59,361 nucleotides of DNA. Origin: Setaria digitata (lineage: Eukaryota > Nematoda > Chromadorea > Rhabditida > Setariidae). This document shows, piece by piece, positions 39,818-52,330 of the stretch. The notes under the pieces are model-generated. The model saw nothing but the letters and a program-made list of their open reading frames with translations. It was not told the origin of the DNA and made no database searches. How positions within the stretch are numbered: position 1 is the stretch's first letter; each line of letters opens with the position of its first letter. Where the stretch lies: contig RCAB01000406.1 of the NCBI GenBank assembly GCA_003640385.1, positions 1 through 59,361 on the forward strand, in the 5' to 3' direction. Position numbers and translations under genes: made by a program.

Positions 39818-42800
39818 CTGATGAAAATAATGGTAGATATTTGGATCCAGGTTATATCACCGAATACGATATTGAGGATGTAACATTACGTATCGGTTGT
39901 GATTATAGGTTTTTCTACTTACTTCCCAGTCATATTTCCGCTTTTGCTCACTGTCTCAACAATCATTACCAGAAATAGCTTCATTTAAAGCACTAATCGC
40001 GCCATTATCTCCATAAATACTACTGTTTTAACGCCATTGAGAAATAATCCAACAGTTATAAATGATTTTGGAGGATCTTAGTACGCGTTGGTGATTCCTT
40101 CCTTTCTGATCAAATGTGATAAAGCAAAGAGGAATATGAAAAGAAAATGCTCAGCATGGTTATGGCAGTATAGTCCACAGAGAATTGGCCAAAAACTAGC
40201 CAGTACGAAAAGAAGACAAGATGGGGGGACAGATAGTATTGCGATTTGATTGATGGAAAAGACACTTTCAGGATCTTTCTATACTACCATGCAGTCCTTA
40301 AAAATATTCTCGATAAGGTCCTTCTTACTGCTGACTCTTCCTACAGCAAAGAATTCACTAAAATACCAAAACAATCCTCATCCAGCCTTTCTATCACCAT
40401 TCCCAAAATTTTAAACTGGTTTCATTTATCGTTGGAACTCAGTTTACATATTACATACTCGAGCCCTTCATTGGTTAATTACATCGCAGCATTTATTCTG
40501 CTACTACTGAAAATCTTTTGCGTTCTACAACTTCTATTTCTTTGATTTTCATTGTATCTGGAGACTGTCTCCCAGGAAGTCATCCTTAGATCAGTTTAAA
40601 TAAGGTGCTCTACCTTGCATTTTATCAAGTTCAGGTTTTTTTTAGATTATAATTGAAAGAGTATAGTTGAGGCTGAAAAAACTGTCTTATACAAATGGAC
40701 ATTTTGATTCAAACTGTAAAATATCTCATTCCAGTTCGTGATTCCCCTACATTATCCAGTAATAACCAAAAAGAGAAAAAAATCTGTGTATGGCTGTGTA
40801 TACCAAAATGGTCAAACACTTGTTTTAAGCTTCTCTTCAGAAGTTTTATAAGCTAGAAAGTTAAATTGCACATATTGTCGGGAATATTCTCGAGGCTGGA
40901 ATTAGATATTCTGAAATGACATGCAGCAAACTGAAGTAACCTTGCATATACTCCCAAAGATTTGCAGTGGTTTATTTTTGGTCAGTGAGATTGTCACGCT
41001 AATGCAGTCGGAAGAGCTGTCATCTCGGATTCTAAAAAAGAATTCAGAATATACTGAAGTTAATTTTTTTTTAGATATATTAAGTTTTTAGATAATTTTA
41101 TCTAATTTAAAAAGTCAGTGATTCTGTCTACTGATCATAGAGATGGATCATTTCGATGTCGTAAATTGATTTTCAATTGCAAGCAGTTGAAACAAATATC
41201 AATCACTTTACTGTAGAATGTTCTGAATATGTCCTTATACATAGTACAGTTAGACAACGTTTGATTCGGATGATCAGTAGACAGACTCATTCACTTGCAT
41301 AAGTTTCTCAAAAGCTTAAAGAAGTCTAGCAAATTCAAACAAGATTTGTTTGCCATCTGAAAACGGATCAGGAATGATTGTGGTGTTGGTTGTTAACATA
41401 ACCCAGTTCCGGAAACTCGGGAGAGTACGTAAATCTTTGATGATTAAATTCCATAACCTGCTCTATTGCTTTTCTCATTATCTTATCATCGCTTGATCGG
41501 AATTTATAAATCAATGCATTGTTTCAAAAATGAGCAATTACAGTTAAATGAAATCTAGTAAACTGTAAATTCCATTCGTATTGATGCCATTTCAGTGAAT
41601 TATTGCGCTCTTGTAGTCGAGAAAACTTTTAAATATCATCAAATGATTTTTTTTTTTTCCATTGGAATTATTAATTGATCGAAATGTTGCATAGCACAGC
41701 TCTCAGCTTAAACTTCTTTCTTTTATACCATAAATTATTACGAGATATAATAATACGTTTTATACTTATAACATTTGGAATTTTATAAATATTATTTGGA
41801 TAGAAGATTTCTACTTTATAACTTATGGTTTTAATATGGAAAAAAATATTGTTGAGCACTGTAATTTTAAACTGAATTGTTGAGGAACAACGAATTCTTT
41901 TTTTTTTTTTTAAATCGAACAATATTTTTGGTTTACTCAATAATTTTTGAAATTTTGAACTGTAATTTCAAACTATACTGTTTTTTACCCGAAAGCAAAT
42001 TCAAAAAATATTTTATTCATCAGTCTATTCAAGTAGGAGAGTAGTTAATTTGATATCTATTCTGTTTTGTCCCTCATCAATCTTATCTTATCAACTCTTC
42101 TAAATCTTATCTTTTCTCCTCTAAGCTCAAAGATTAGACCATGCAATGAAAATATTTCAAGCAGATGAAAAATAAAATTTGCAACAACGTATTTCGCAGT
42201 GAGAAAGTGCACTTGACGAAAATAAACTAGTGATAAGGCAGGCCCCTTAACACTTTCTATCCGCCGTGTCCTGTTTCTTCTACGAGTTCGAAAAATATTT
42301 CTCAATCAATAAAACACCTTTCAATCTCTGTTGATTAGTTGGTTCACTAATTTACAACGATCCTTCTGTTGTAGTTGATAGCGCCTTTTATTTGTATTTA
42401 AATTGCTTTTAATATGGGAAAGACAGGTAATTAAAATTATTTTAATTTTAACACTCCACTTGTATTTTCCATAAAATTCAACTTCTATGATATGATCAAC
42501 CTAACTGCTGAATTTTGTCCAAAACTAAACAAATGGAGAATTGTAATTAAGATGAAATATTAAAATATAAAACTGGATGATTTGAACAATAATCAGGGTC
42601 AGATAATTTATATTATATTTGACATAATATGGCTGTTAATGTACCTACTGCTCATTTCTGGAAATTATAAATACTCCTTGTAAATTTTAATTAGTACTTA
42701 CTGCCCCAGTAATTTCTAGTAGTGAAGAATGGATGTATTACTTTCAGAATCATATAACATTTAGCTTGCAGGAGCATATTTAATCTATCATTAATTTAAG

Positions 42801-42954
42801 CCACTATAAGTATCATGTGCAGCTTACGTAGACTTGAATTCTTTACTGTACGTCAATGATCACACGTATATATAAATAATGCAGACTAAACAGGGACGAT
42901 AATGCAGACGTAAATAACGTTTTAGGAGAAACTTGGTGGGCGTAATTGTGACGA
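39818..42954. other. Intergenic region, mostly featureless
   Basis: A 65-codon open stretch (39784-39978, +) overlaps the end of the methyltransferase gene and is described under findings. A 99-codon frame at 40246-40545 (+) and an 82-codon frame at 42057-42305 (-) have no splice context or family resemblance. The rest is AT-rich with no feature I can name. Confidence 0.5.
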
Positions 42955-43834
42955 CTAGTAAGGAAATGTGATGTTGTTAAGGCGATTGTAAAGTTTTTCA
43001 CCGGCCAGTGGTTCGGTCCACGAAGTGTGCTGCTGTTTCATTAGTTCCATGTAGTAGAGGACAGAATAGTTTCCGTTGCAGAAGTCTTCAGCGCAACAGT
43101 CGTCGCAGCGGACCATATCCGTTCCGTAGCCATCTGACTCGCAAAGTACGCGACACGCATCGCCGCATGCTCGTACGACCGCACTAAACGCCTTCAGCGA
43201 TGTCTCAACGGTAGTCTGAAATCATTTCACTTCTTCTAATCCATCCAGTAGCTTTCTAATGGTGAAATATTCACTGTTCTCCCTGTCATATTACATCTGT
43301 TCAGCAATTTGTCCTATCTCAGTTACGTAAGTACAAGTTCAAACCTTAGCAAATTTGCGTAAACTAAAGATGCATAACTAACTCACTCCACGTAACTACA
43401 CTTCAAAAGTGAGTATTTGCTCTAACTTCCAATAGATTGCACTGATTAGCTTTCTAGACTGATATCGATAAGAAAATGACTCAAAACACCATTCATATGG
43501 TTGAAAATACGTTATGTAAATGCAAGCAAGCTAAGCTTGGAGAGAAAAAATGATGGGAGGAACTACCAAGCAGAATTTTTCCCAGGGTGCGCAAGTGCGT
43601 ATCGTCAAATCACGATCAGTTTTGATCAACGATTCGTTGGCGCAAAAGAAATCATCATTTTCAGGTGTTAGTTCGAGCATTGAGTAGGAGCATGAATAAC
43701 ATTTTAAGCCCATTACAACAGTTGGTGTAAAAATTGTTGCTACCGCTGCTACTGCTGCAAATAATGGCGGTAAAAGAAGAAAGGTTGGGTAAGAAAAATG
43801 CTTAACAAAGAGGTGAAGTATTACCTATGATCAT
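42955..43834 (-). CDS. Secreted Ly6/uPAR-type three-finger protein
   Basis: Exons from 5': 43834-43825, 43754-43567, 43215-42955. Phases close, giving 152 residues. The first coding exon is only 10 bases (ATG ATC ATA G). Joined to exon 2 it yields a clear signal peptide, MIIAVAAVATIFTPTVVMG, directly before the mature start LKCYSC. The mature part has 12 cysteines (22, 25, 41, 58, 65, 83, 87, 91, 103, 106, 107, 112) and ends its fold with RCDDCCAEDFCN, the CC-x4-CN signature of Ly6 proteins. There is no hydrophobic C-terminal tail, so a GPI anchor is not evident. Nematode Ly6 proteins such as ODR-2 modulate neurons, but the role here is unknown. It shares a very short divergent promoter with the phosphatase. 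Confidence 0.8.
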
Positions 43835-44072
43835 TTTACGTTCTGCTTGCAGCACTTTGCCAGAGGAGTTTATGGAATAAGTGGTTGAGGCTTACTTTCT
43901 GTTTCAGGCCATAATACATAGACGACAGCCCTAGTCTCTGCAGCGACGATTTTGGGCCCATTTCCTGGCCAATATTTTCCTCTTTCTAAGCACCATAACA
44001 ACAATCACTCAGCTTTCCCTTTCCTCCCACCAACAGTTGTACCTTGTTATTCCTTGCATCACAGTCAAAGTC
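43835..44072. promoter_or_regulatory. Compact divergent promoter, Ly6 gene / phosphatase
   Basis: Only 238 bases separate the two divergent start codons, so both 5'UTRs and promoters must fit here or inside the opposite gene. The sequence is less AT-rich than its surroundings. GCATCACAG at 44056-44064 is a candidate trans-splice acceptor for the phosphatase. Confidence 0.55.
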
Positions 44073-45394
44073 ATGACAACTTCCAAAGTGATCTCCGAAG
44101 ATGCTTCGAGGATATCGAAAATTCGGCCTTTCCTCTACCTAAGTGGACTGGCACCACTTACGCCAGCATCTCTCAAACCGTAAGCGCATTTGTGCTACTC
44201 CTAAGCGCAGTAATATTTGAGTAGCAAATTAGTTAGAATTAGGTGCTGCGTAAGAAAAATTGTAGCAGTTAAGAGGTACAGCAATTAATGCATTCATTTT
44301 AAAGGAACAACGTTTCTATGATATAGAAATTACAATGAATGAAATTCAGATTTACCTGCCTCATTAATTGCGTGGCAGGTCTTCGACAAGTTGCACCACC
44401 GCACCTCACCGTACTTCATATCCCAATCGAAGATGACGAGGAAACTGACTTAACTCCTTACTGGCATATTGTGTTCCGCAAAATTGATGATCAGAAAAGA
44501 ATTGGTGGCAAAGTGCTCATTTTCTGTGGCATGGGCATATCTAGGCTCGAATTTTTCGTTAATTATATCATTACGAGTTAATTGAACCATTTGTAAGTTG
44601 AGTATAATGGAATCAAAATGTCTCATCATGTTCTTCAAAAATTCTCTGAAAAAAAGAAACCGTATGCTTTTCATTGGCCTTCTTGTCACTTCCTTTTCCA
44701 GATAGATATTTTGATCGATCTAGCAGTTCGAGAATGAAATTCATTTACTATCTAACTAGTCTGCCGTACTCTGATAATTTTGCCTCATTTATAGGTCAGC
44801 AACCTTTGTTGTTGCGTATTTGATGTGCGTGGAAAAAATGACTCTACGTGATGCCTATAAGGAAGTACAAAATATACGCAATATTATTTGTCCCAATGTT
44901 GGCTTCTTCAAGCAAATGATCGAATTAGAAGAAAAGGTAACTTAGTCTGATTTTGATTTTGCTCTGTTCTGCAAGACAGCTACTTGAAAGTCCTTCTCTG
45001 TGATGAGAGCTACAGAAGCTACAGCCGACAGTGTACTCATATGAGTAAAGTAACAAAGAATTTCATTTGTTCACCTTCATAAACATTTGGAACATTTTTA
45101 AGTGTCCAAATATCAATATTTCATTTCATTTTCCTTATCATATCATACCAAAAAAAGTTACTTTTTAGAGAAAGTACCTTTAACTCTGGTATTCTAACTT
45201 CTCAATGTCCATAACCACTTATCATTTATAAAGTTGCGGCTTCATTTTCTTATTAATCATTACAGCTTTACAACCAAACTACGGTGAAGATTATCACTCC
45301 AATCAATGGTGTCGAAGTACCAGACGTTGTGTGGAAGGAACTATACGACGAGATGATGGATGACATTAATAAAAATAACTTAAACAAAAAATAA
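44073..45394 (+). CDS. Atypical dual-specificity protein phosphatase (DUSP14/18 type)
   Basis: Removes phosphate from Ser/Thr/Tyr in the family. Exons: 44073-44179, 44350-44544, 44795-44936, 45266-45394. Phases close, giving 190 residues, the usual length for single-domain atypical DUSPs. It opens with ISKIRPFLYLSGLAPLTPAS, the family's N-terminal strand and turn. It continues with LHIPIEDDE (the candidate general acid is Asp64) and the signature Cys95-x5-Arg101 (CGMGISR), followed by SATFVVAYLM and a C-terminal helix region. The His that normally precedes the catalytic Cys is Phe94. The intron splitting the signature after SR uses a GC donor (AG|GCTCGA). An AATAAA overlaps the stop at 45390. 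A longer overlapping frame starting at 43952 is a shadow. Confidence 0.9.
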
Positions 45395-46667
45395 ATTCCC
45401 ATTTTACTCCTTCGATTTGCAACTATGCAAGCATTATTTTTTTGCAGTGTACATTTATTTATTAACTTTGTACATTTCATTATGCTCCACCCATAATCGC
45501 TTTTCGATTTTTCGGCTGGTCATTTTTTTTTGTCTTCTAGCAAATTTGTCTTACTGCTGGGTCAACTTCGATAGACTAATTTCATTAAAATGTTGATTCT
45601 AATGGTAAGCGCCGATAAATACAGCCGAAAAATCCTTATGAACAAGTCATAGTTTATATTTTAAAAAAAAAAGTCTTTTCTTAAAAGATTATTGCACTTT
45701 TACTTATAAAATTATGAAGAACGATGTCTTTAATGGATGGGAAAGTTTTGAATAGCTAATTCTCTAATTCTCTAGGGAATTCTTATTCTTCAGGCCGAAA
45801 TCGGAAACAAGTTCAAGTTGAGTTGAGAGAAAGCAATATTTATGTAATCATTCTTACACAACTAAATACTCTAAAATTACACTTAGGTTCGGGGTCCATC
45901 CCACTTTCAGCTCTTCTACAAGTAAAATATTTCGTCTTCCTTTAGAATTGTTTATCACTTTGTCCTGGCCTTTCGTAGTTGTTTTCTTAGAAGAAACCTT
46001 GGTCTTTTGCTTCAAAAATTTCTAAACTTTTCCTTTGTGTATTTTTTAAATAACTTTTTTCGTTCTTCATAATTTTATAACTACTGCAATAGGATTCCAT
46101 CAAGAAATACAATAAATAATGAAACATAAAGCATCCAAAAGTTTCAGGGTGACATGTCGAGACTGGTATTGACTGTCCCATTGAAGGGACATTTTTGGTA
46201 TTTGTCGTTCCCATTGCAACATTGATGTCTGTTTCAAAAAAAAGACTGTCACAATCATTCGTCACAAAAGATATTAAACAGAGAAAATATTATCGAAACA
46301 ATGTCTCAATAAATAAAACAAAGAAAGATTGAAAGGAATTTAAAGCAAACAAGACAAGAAGTACTTGACTTGATTAAAAATGGAGTAAAGGAGTGTTTGA
46401 GGTATATAGCCGTTAAAGTTATCAATATTTGAGGTACGATGCAGAAGAAGAGATGGCTAAAGTAAAGCGTAGAAAAGTACTCCATTTTTCTTTTTAGTTA
46501 TTTAATCCTCATCTGAATAATTAATTATAGCTGAGAAAAAAACCAATAATTCATACTTAAAAACATGTGTAGAATTCAACTGTTAATTAAAATTAAAGTA
46601 AGGATTACGCCTCCGAATTCATCTATATATAATTTCATTCAAATGATTGATTAAATTGTCAGATTTG
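45395..46667. other. Convergent intergenic region
   Basis: This lies between the 3' ends of the phosphatase and the glycosyltransferase. A 92-codon minus-strand frame at 45987-46265 has no splice support and no resemblance to a family. Nothing else was seen. Confidence 0.55.
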
Positions 46668-48504
46668 TCACCTGTAATGATAAAAAGCAGCCAGTTTATC
46701 TGCTTCTACTGGATGAACTGCAAGAATAAGTGAGCGACATACATCATCGATGGGTAACCACGGTTGTATTCCAGGAAGATTTCGAAGTTTCAGTCCTGCT
46801 GCCTGAAAACCTCAGGATTATAAACAGCAAAGCGTTGCATTAAGAATTTTAAATCTATAATCGGAAGCTATATCAATTAATAACTTATCTGCGCTACTGG
46901 TCCGGTAAGTACGTCGAAGATTCGAAATCCGGTGATGTAGTGAACACCGAGTTTTGGTATCACGTACGAAATTTTTTTGCATGCCTGTAGAGTTACTTCA
47001 GTTCATCCTGTTGTTTGATAAAAGCTTCGTAAGATAATGATCAGAAAGCGATAAAATTTATCGGTACGCCATCACCTGAACATTTTCAATGATTATCGTT
47101 CCACTACAATAGTCAGGAAATACTTTTCCGGGCCACTGCCATTCGCCTACATAATATCGATCTGTGATATCGCGTATTATAGGCTGTTTCGAGAGTACCT
47201 TCAAAAAAATGATCCATCAAATAACCGGAAAAAGAAAGACGAAAAGTCCTAAACAAGGAAGTATAATTGAAGAACGTAGCTCGACGGAGAGGTACTTTGA
47301 AGAAGCAATGAAAAAGGAAGTCACTGATGACTTATGCGTGATATTTACCGTGCATCCTAAATATCCATTAAAAGTGTAACGTGAATTATTAAGGAGGTTT
47401 TTTAAATTTTCACCAAATACCACAGCATCTGAATCCATGCTAGCCATTAGTGGAATCTGTGAGCACCTTGAACTGTGATAATAATTATTACTCCACCATT
47501 TCAGCAATAAATTTTCCCACCTAAATTTGGTAGCAGAAATTTACCTTGCCGAGAACAATTTACTTGAGGCTTTTAATTTGAATTTAATCCATGAAAAAGA
47601 AGCAAAGAATTTGCTACTTAAGACTGAAAATTCAGTTCAATTCAATCTATTGAATTACTGAAATGTATTTAAAACAAAATGAACAAAGTTTTTATTATTT
47701 ATGCGAAAAAGGTCATAACCTATCAGCGAAATTTGCCAACAATATATCATTGAACTGCGTGCTTTCTTTAACAATCGCATCGATATTGTTGCTTTGATAT
47801 AAGTCTGTTTCAGTTTTGATTCCTATCGAGAATATAACCTAAAATCTTTACGCCTAATCAAAAGTGATGAAAATGAAACTGTTAGTAAATGCATAAAAGT
47901 TTTACCATTTCAAAACTTATAAATTAATTTTCTGATTTTACGCTTCTTTCCTTCTGATTTTATCTGTCACTATATTAGTCCTTGTAGAAAATTTGTACAG
48001 TCTTTGATACTGGCAAAGAATACCTCAATTCCATTAAGTTTCGCTTCAACTGCCCAGGTGTTTCTAATTAAAGTTCTAACTGATAAACCGCTTTTGTCCG
48101 GTGTCACTGCCAAATACAAAAGTATAGTGGCACGCTTTCTTTCTGGAAATAAACTTTTTTTTTTTTCCTTTCTAACCGAATCACTCTGTAGTTTCAATAA
48201 TCTGATGATATGGAAATGAATTATAATCACTCTGCTACATACTTACACAAACCGCCGGTTCGACTAAATACCGAAACGGTTGGAAGATTTTCTCGTGGTG
48301 ATTTATTTTGTACCACGCATAACGAAACTCCAGCCCTTCTATGAATGACGGTGAAAAGGTATGAGATTCTGAATCTTCTATAGTGCGCTGTAGCGATGCA
48401 GAAATTTTTTGTTGGTCAGAAGAATTGCACTCTTTTCTATAGCCATAAATCCAAAAAAGAATAATGACAGTTAAAGTCGAAATCCCAATGAATTTCACTT
48501 TCAT
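46668..48504 (-). CDS. GT31 beta-1,3-glycosyltransferase (galactosyltransferase family)
   Basis: Golgi type II membrane enzyme that adds a beta-1,3-linked sugar. Exons from 5': 48504-48247, 48185-48011, 47822-47720, 47520-47349, 47183-47076, 46984-46898, 46802-46668. Phases close, giving 345 residues. A short cytosolic tail (MKVK) is followed by a membrane anchor (about residues 5-20) and a stem. The catalytic domain shows the family motif RTLIRNTWA, then ESTQFNDILLANFADR, then WENLLLKWW. The nucleotide-sugar DxD motif is MDSDAV. After that come RYYVGEWQWPGKVFPDYCSG and a late acidic motif DDVCRSL. Whether it is a galactosyl- or N-acetylglucosaminyl-transferase cannot be told. The last exon may instead splice on at its final CAG|GTGACA. 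The exon 2/3 junction was chosen by phase. Confidence 0.87.
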
Positions 48505-49933
48505 TATTTTGTGCCTTCTGATGCCTAAAGAGCTTTTTCTTTATACTTTTTGAAACGATGATACTTTATCATTTAGTTCTAATATCTGATATATTCTTTG
48601 ATATTTCATCTTAGCAAACAGTTACCATTCCAATCTCTCAGATAAGTGAATTAGTAAAAGAGCAATGAAGAATAATTGAATTTACAGCACATTTTTTTTA
48701 AAAAAAAAAAAAACCTTTTTATTGACAATTAATAATATAAACAAATATCATATATATCTCTTACGTATTACTGTGTAATTTGAATGCGCATAATTTATAT
48801 TACTTGTGCTTTCTTGTAGCATTTTTTTTTTTTTTTTCTGTTGAACAATGCATAGTATAGTTGAACTTTATAATCAACTTGACGAGCGGCTTTTTCGAGT
48901 TTTATAAATGATGTTTAAGGAAAGAAAACCTTTGCATTAAAAAAAAAAAAAAAAATTAAGATGTAAAAACTGTTGGCACATCATTCATTGATTTGAAAGA
49001 TGAGTGATGATAGTATGCATAAAATGGGAACAATTTCAATCGTTCGAAATTATTGACTGACAAATTCCAATATATTTTGTAGTAAATTTCATTCATAAGC
49101 GATTGATAAAACCTTAGAATGTGAAAATGGATAGATTAGTTGGAAAAATTAACGTAAGTTCAACAAATGGTGCGGCACTTCTTCTTACAAAAGACCAAGG
49201 TAAATAAATTTAGAGCAGTCTTCGCAAAGGCATTTCTTAAACGCAAAAAAAAATCGCATATTGTGAATTGGTGTCATCCTTGTTAATCAAAGAATGAGAA
49301 AAAAAAAAATGATAATAAAATAAAAAAGACAATACAGTATCTCGTTTGGTGATATTTTAGTGATGTGAGACGGAAAAGGAAAAGAAAACGTCTAGAAGTT
49401 TTAGGAATTGCAGGAATTACTGGGAGACCGAATCCTCCCTCAATTAGGTACGCTGTGAATTCGAGGAAGCAAAGGAAAAGAATTAAAATTGCTCAGGAAA
49501 ATTCGGTTTTTATTAAGAACAATAATACATGCGAGAAAAATGGAGCTGAAGTTTACGGTGATAAATGAATCGAACTATCAGTCTTATGTTGTAAGTTAAT
49601 TGACCTTTCTGTACTTGAAACATGTAGCAAGGGTTGAAAAGAGCCTGGTTGAATTTCATGTGATAAGATTACGATAATACAAAATTATTTGAATGAAAGA
49701 TCAAAATATCTTTGGAATTTGGTAAATTACATTCTTAAATAAGCCTGAAAATCAAAAATTATTGCAAGTGCAAAACAAAATCCTAACTGTTGTTCAAATG
49801 CTTTCGCTAATAATACAGAGGTATTCTTTGCTAAGGTAAAAAAAAGAATACTTGCAAATGAATGAAGGGTTATTGTTTTACAAAACATTCGTAAATATTA
49901 TTTTTTAGCTTTGTATTGCAAGTCAGAAAAATG
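48505..49933. other. Upstream flank of the glycosyltransferase
   Basis: AT-rich sequence with several long A/T runs. A 67-codon plus-strand stretch at 49365-49568 is very basic at its start (RRKRKRKRLE) and continues for about 60 codons. An ATG segment at 49126 (MDRLVGKINVSST) ends in a good donor, but the phases of the two pieces do not join without a stop, so I do not call a gene. Confidence 0.35.
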
Positions 49934-52330
49934 TTAAAAGAAATATTTATTACGAAAAGTATTAATTAAAAATAACTGAATGTGACTATTACTTATCCGA
50001 CTGAAGTCATTTTCTTTGCTATTTGTCTTTCCATAAATAATCTTTTCTCGGTGGTGTAAATTGTTACCGTGCTTGCCACTATTATTATTAATACCGCAGT
50101 GGCACTCATTAATATTAGCATTGTTTGCACTGCAAATTAGAAAAGAAAAAAAAGCAAAGAAACCTAAAATTCAAATTTGTCTGATTTTAAGTTTTTTCTG
50201 TTATCTCAATAATCTGTAGAACCTTAAAATTGTATGGAAAATTTGGAATAATTCAAATCTCAAAAACAGGCTATTTTTTAAGCCTTTTCAGGCTACAGAG
50301 GTTATATATTTAAGATGACACTCATTGATAGCGTGCTTTCCAATTCTAGTGCGTCATACTAATGAATAATACATTTGTGAAAAATTCATTTAACACTAAA
50401 ATAGCAAGTTAACCTAAGTAAATTTAGGTACGACAAAAGTGATCATTAATTACTATCCTGGACATCAATTACCTAAGTCTCAAGTAGACTTTCTAACTTC
50501 ACTTACTTGGTGTAGTTGAAGAGTTTTTTTTATCTGTTGCTACCTAAAATGTTTCTTTTTTAATTTATATTTGTAAAAAAAAAAAAGAAATGTAATTTTG
50601 AAAGCAACACAAAATGAGATTAGAATAAGGTTTATTGAATCTCTAGAATATAGTTCAGCATCATAGAAAACAGCAAATAACACTCTTAAATGGCATTTTA
50701 TACGACCCCACTCTTTCTAGTTTCTTTATTCATTTGAAAACTATTTGAATTCTTTTTTTTCTTTGTTAAATTCACTTTTTGTTTGAGTTTATTCGAAAAA
50801 TTTTCCAGGAAATATTTGGAAAATTCAAAAATCACATGCCATTATAGTTGTATTTCCGTTATGAGTGTTAGTGGTAGAAAGTTCACTCCCTGTTTCATTA
50901 GACAATATTTTTTCGTTTCCTACAGGCAGTCAACATTAATCTTAGTTATTTAATTGAAACAATCAAGACTGTTAAATTATGGCCAAGATATCAAATATTA
51001 ATTATAGCGTATTATTTTGTTGTAGAAATCCAAGAACACGTTTGACACGTGACATGCTTTGATGAAAGTATACTTTACACTTTGAGACAGGACAAAAGTG
51101 AAATTATAATGCTGTTGAAATGAATTATTTTGTATTATGCACTAGTGGTGTATTTTCAGTATATTCCCGAAAGGACCTTCACAAATTAATTCCCTTTAAT
51201 GAGACTTCAGAAAAAAAGTTAAATAAATATGAATTAAATTGAAAAATCCTTTTTTTCAGGATAAAATTGATGTATCATAAATCCAATTAACTAACTGAAG
51301 TAAAATCCTTAGGAATGCGATCCGGTTGCAAACTAAATGATGTACAATGTCAATTTTTCATTTTCATTTTTTTTTTTTTTTGCTCCAAAAATATCTCACA
51401 GTGATATATTGTTACATTAAACAGAAGCTGAAGTTGGAACCAGTAGCCAACAATTTATAAGTTTTAATTATAAACAAAACTTACCTGAAATGGATGTTAA
51501 TTTCAATTCGTTTAATTTTGTCTGAAAATTGTACCTGTGTGTGTATCAATCAATAAAGATGATAGTAAATGAGTAATGTAATGGTAAGGAAGTGAAGCAT
51601 TCTGTTAGGCTACATCATCCGATTGTATTTCAGAAGGATCAGTTAGAACCTTCTGGACGCTGACATCCCATCTAAGGTCGGCAACTTCGCTTTTCGAGAT
51701 TCTGCAGAAAATTTCAGGAATTACAGGAAGAAGTGCAAAAACTGCTCACTGATGTTTCAATGTGGTTAGGTGATGCGTCTTGAGTTCGATTCGTTCTAAT
51801 TATCTTATCGATTGCTTCTGTTATTACTGCAATTTGACGTGAATTGCAATGTTATCATCAGATGCAGTAGTTGATTGATAGTCTGAGCTCTAATTAGCTA
51901 ATTTTCTCGTAAAGTTAGTTTCGAGGTATGTTGTCTCAGAGATAAATCAATCAATGATAGCTCGGACTAACTGAGCAGTGAAATAATTTACTTGTGCTCG
52001 CTACACCTGCCATCTTTATAAAATGCATTTAAATGAATGAGGAATCTTAGAGATGAGCAGTATTTGTATGAAGGTAATGATAAGGATATCATGAATGATA
52101 ACGTGATATCTGAACTGAAAATGCTGAGCAGAGTGGAAGATACTTGAAGCTGCTCGTTTCTCCAATTTGAAAGATGGAAATCTCATCATCGGTGGAATCC
52201 TATTCCGTTCGTTTTGCCTACGTACATAATGCGTAGGATCTGATTCGCCTGATGATTTAGGCTTTATCCTGTTCGTATTAAAATTGCTAGATATTTGTGA
52301 AATCATTGGGGTATAGCCTGAAGGTGACAT
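49934..52330 (-). CDS. Possible three-exon gene, unknown product
   Basis: Candidate exons from 5': 52330-52103, 51534-51485, 50129-49934. They are bounded by plausible sites (CAC|GTTATC; CACACAG|GTAC...CAG|GTAAGT; TTTGCAG|TGC) and join in phase. The first exon encodes a polar, basic segment beginning MSPSGYTPMISQ. The last is Asn/His/Lys-rich with ECHCG. No family is recognised. In another frame the last exon would encode a hydrophobic helix with a basic tail ending KKMTSVG, so the frame is not certain. Base composition is no different from the surroundings. Confidence 0.28.

Noticed and set aside
43952..44224. 90-codon plus-strand frame that looks like a small protein
   Set aside because: It is a shadow: the same bases in another frame encode the phosphatase N-terminus (LYLSGLAPLTPAS), which joins in phase to the next exon.
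49126..49568. Two-exon gene joining MDRLVGKINVSST to the basic RRKRKRKR stretch
   Set aside because: Every plausible donor and acceptor combination puts an in-frame stop at the junction.
51640..51780. Plus-strand segment after TTTCAG with an open frame containing LFEILQKISGI
   Set aside because: Short, no upstream exon in a matching phase, and equally open in another frame.
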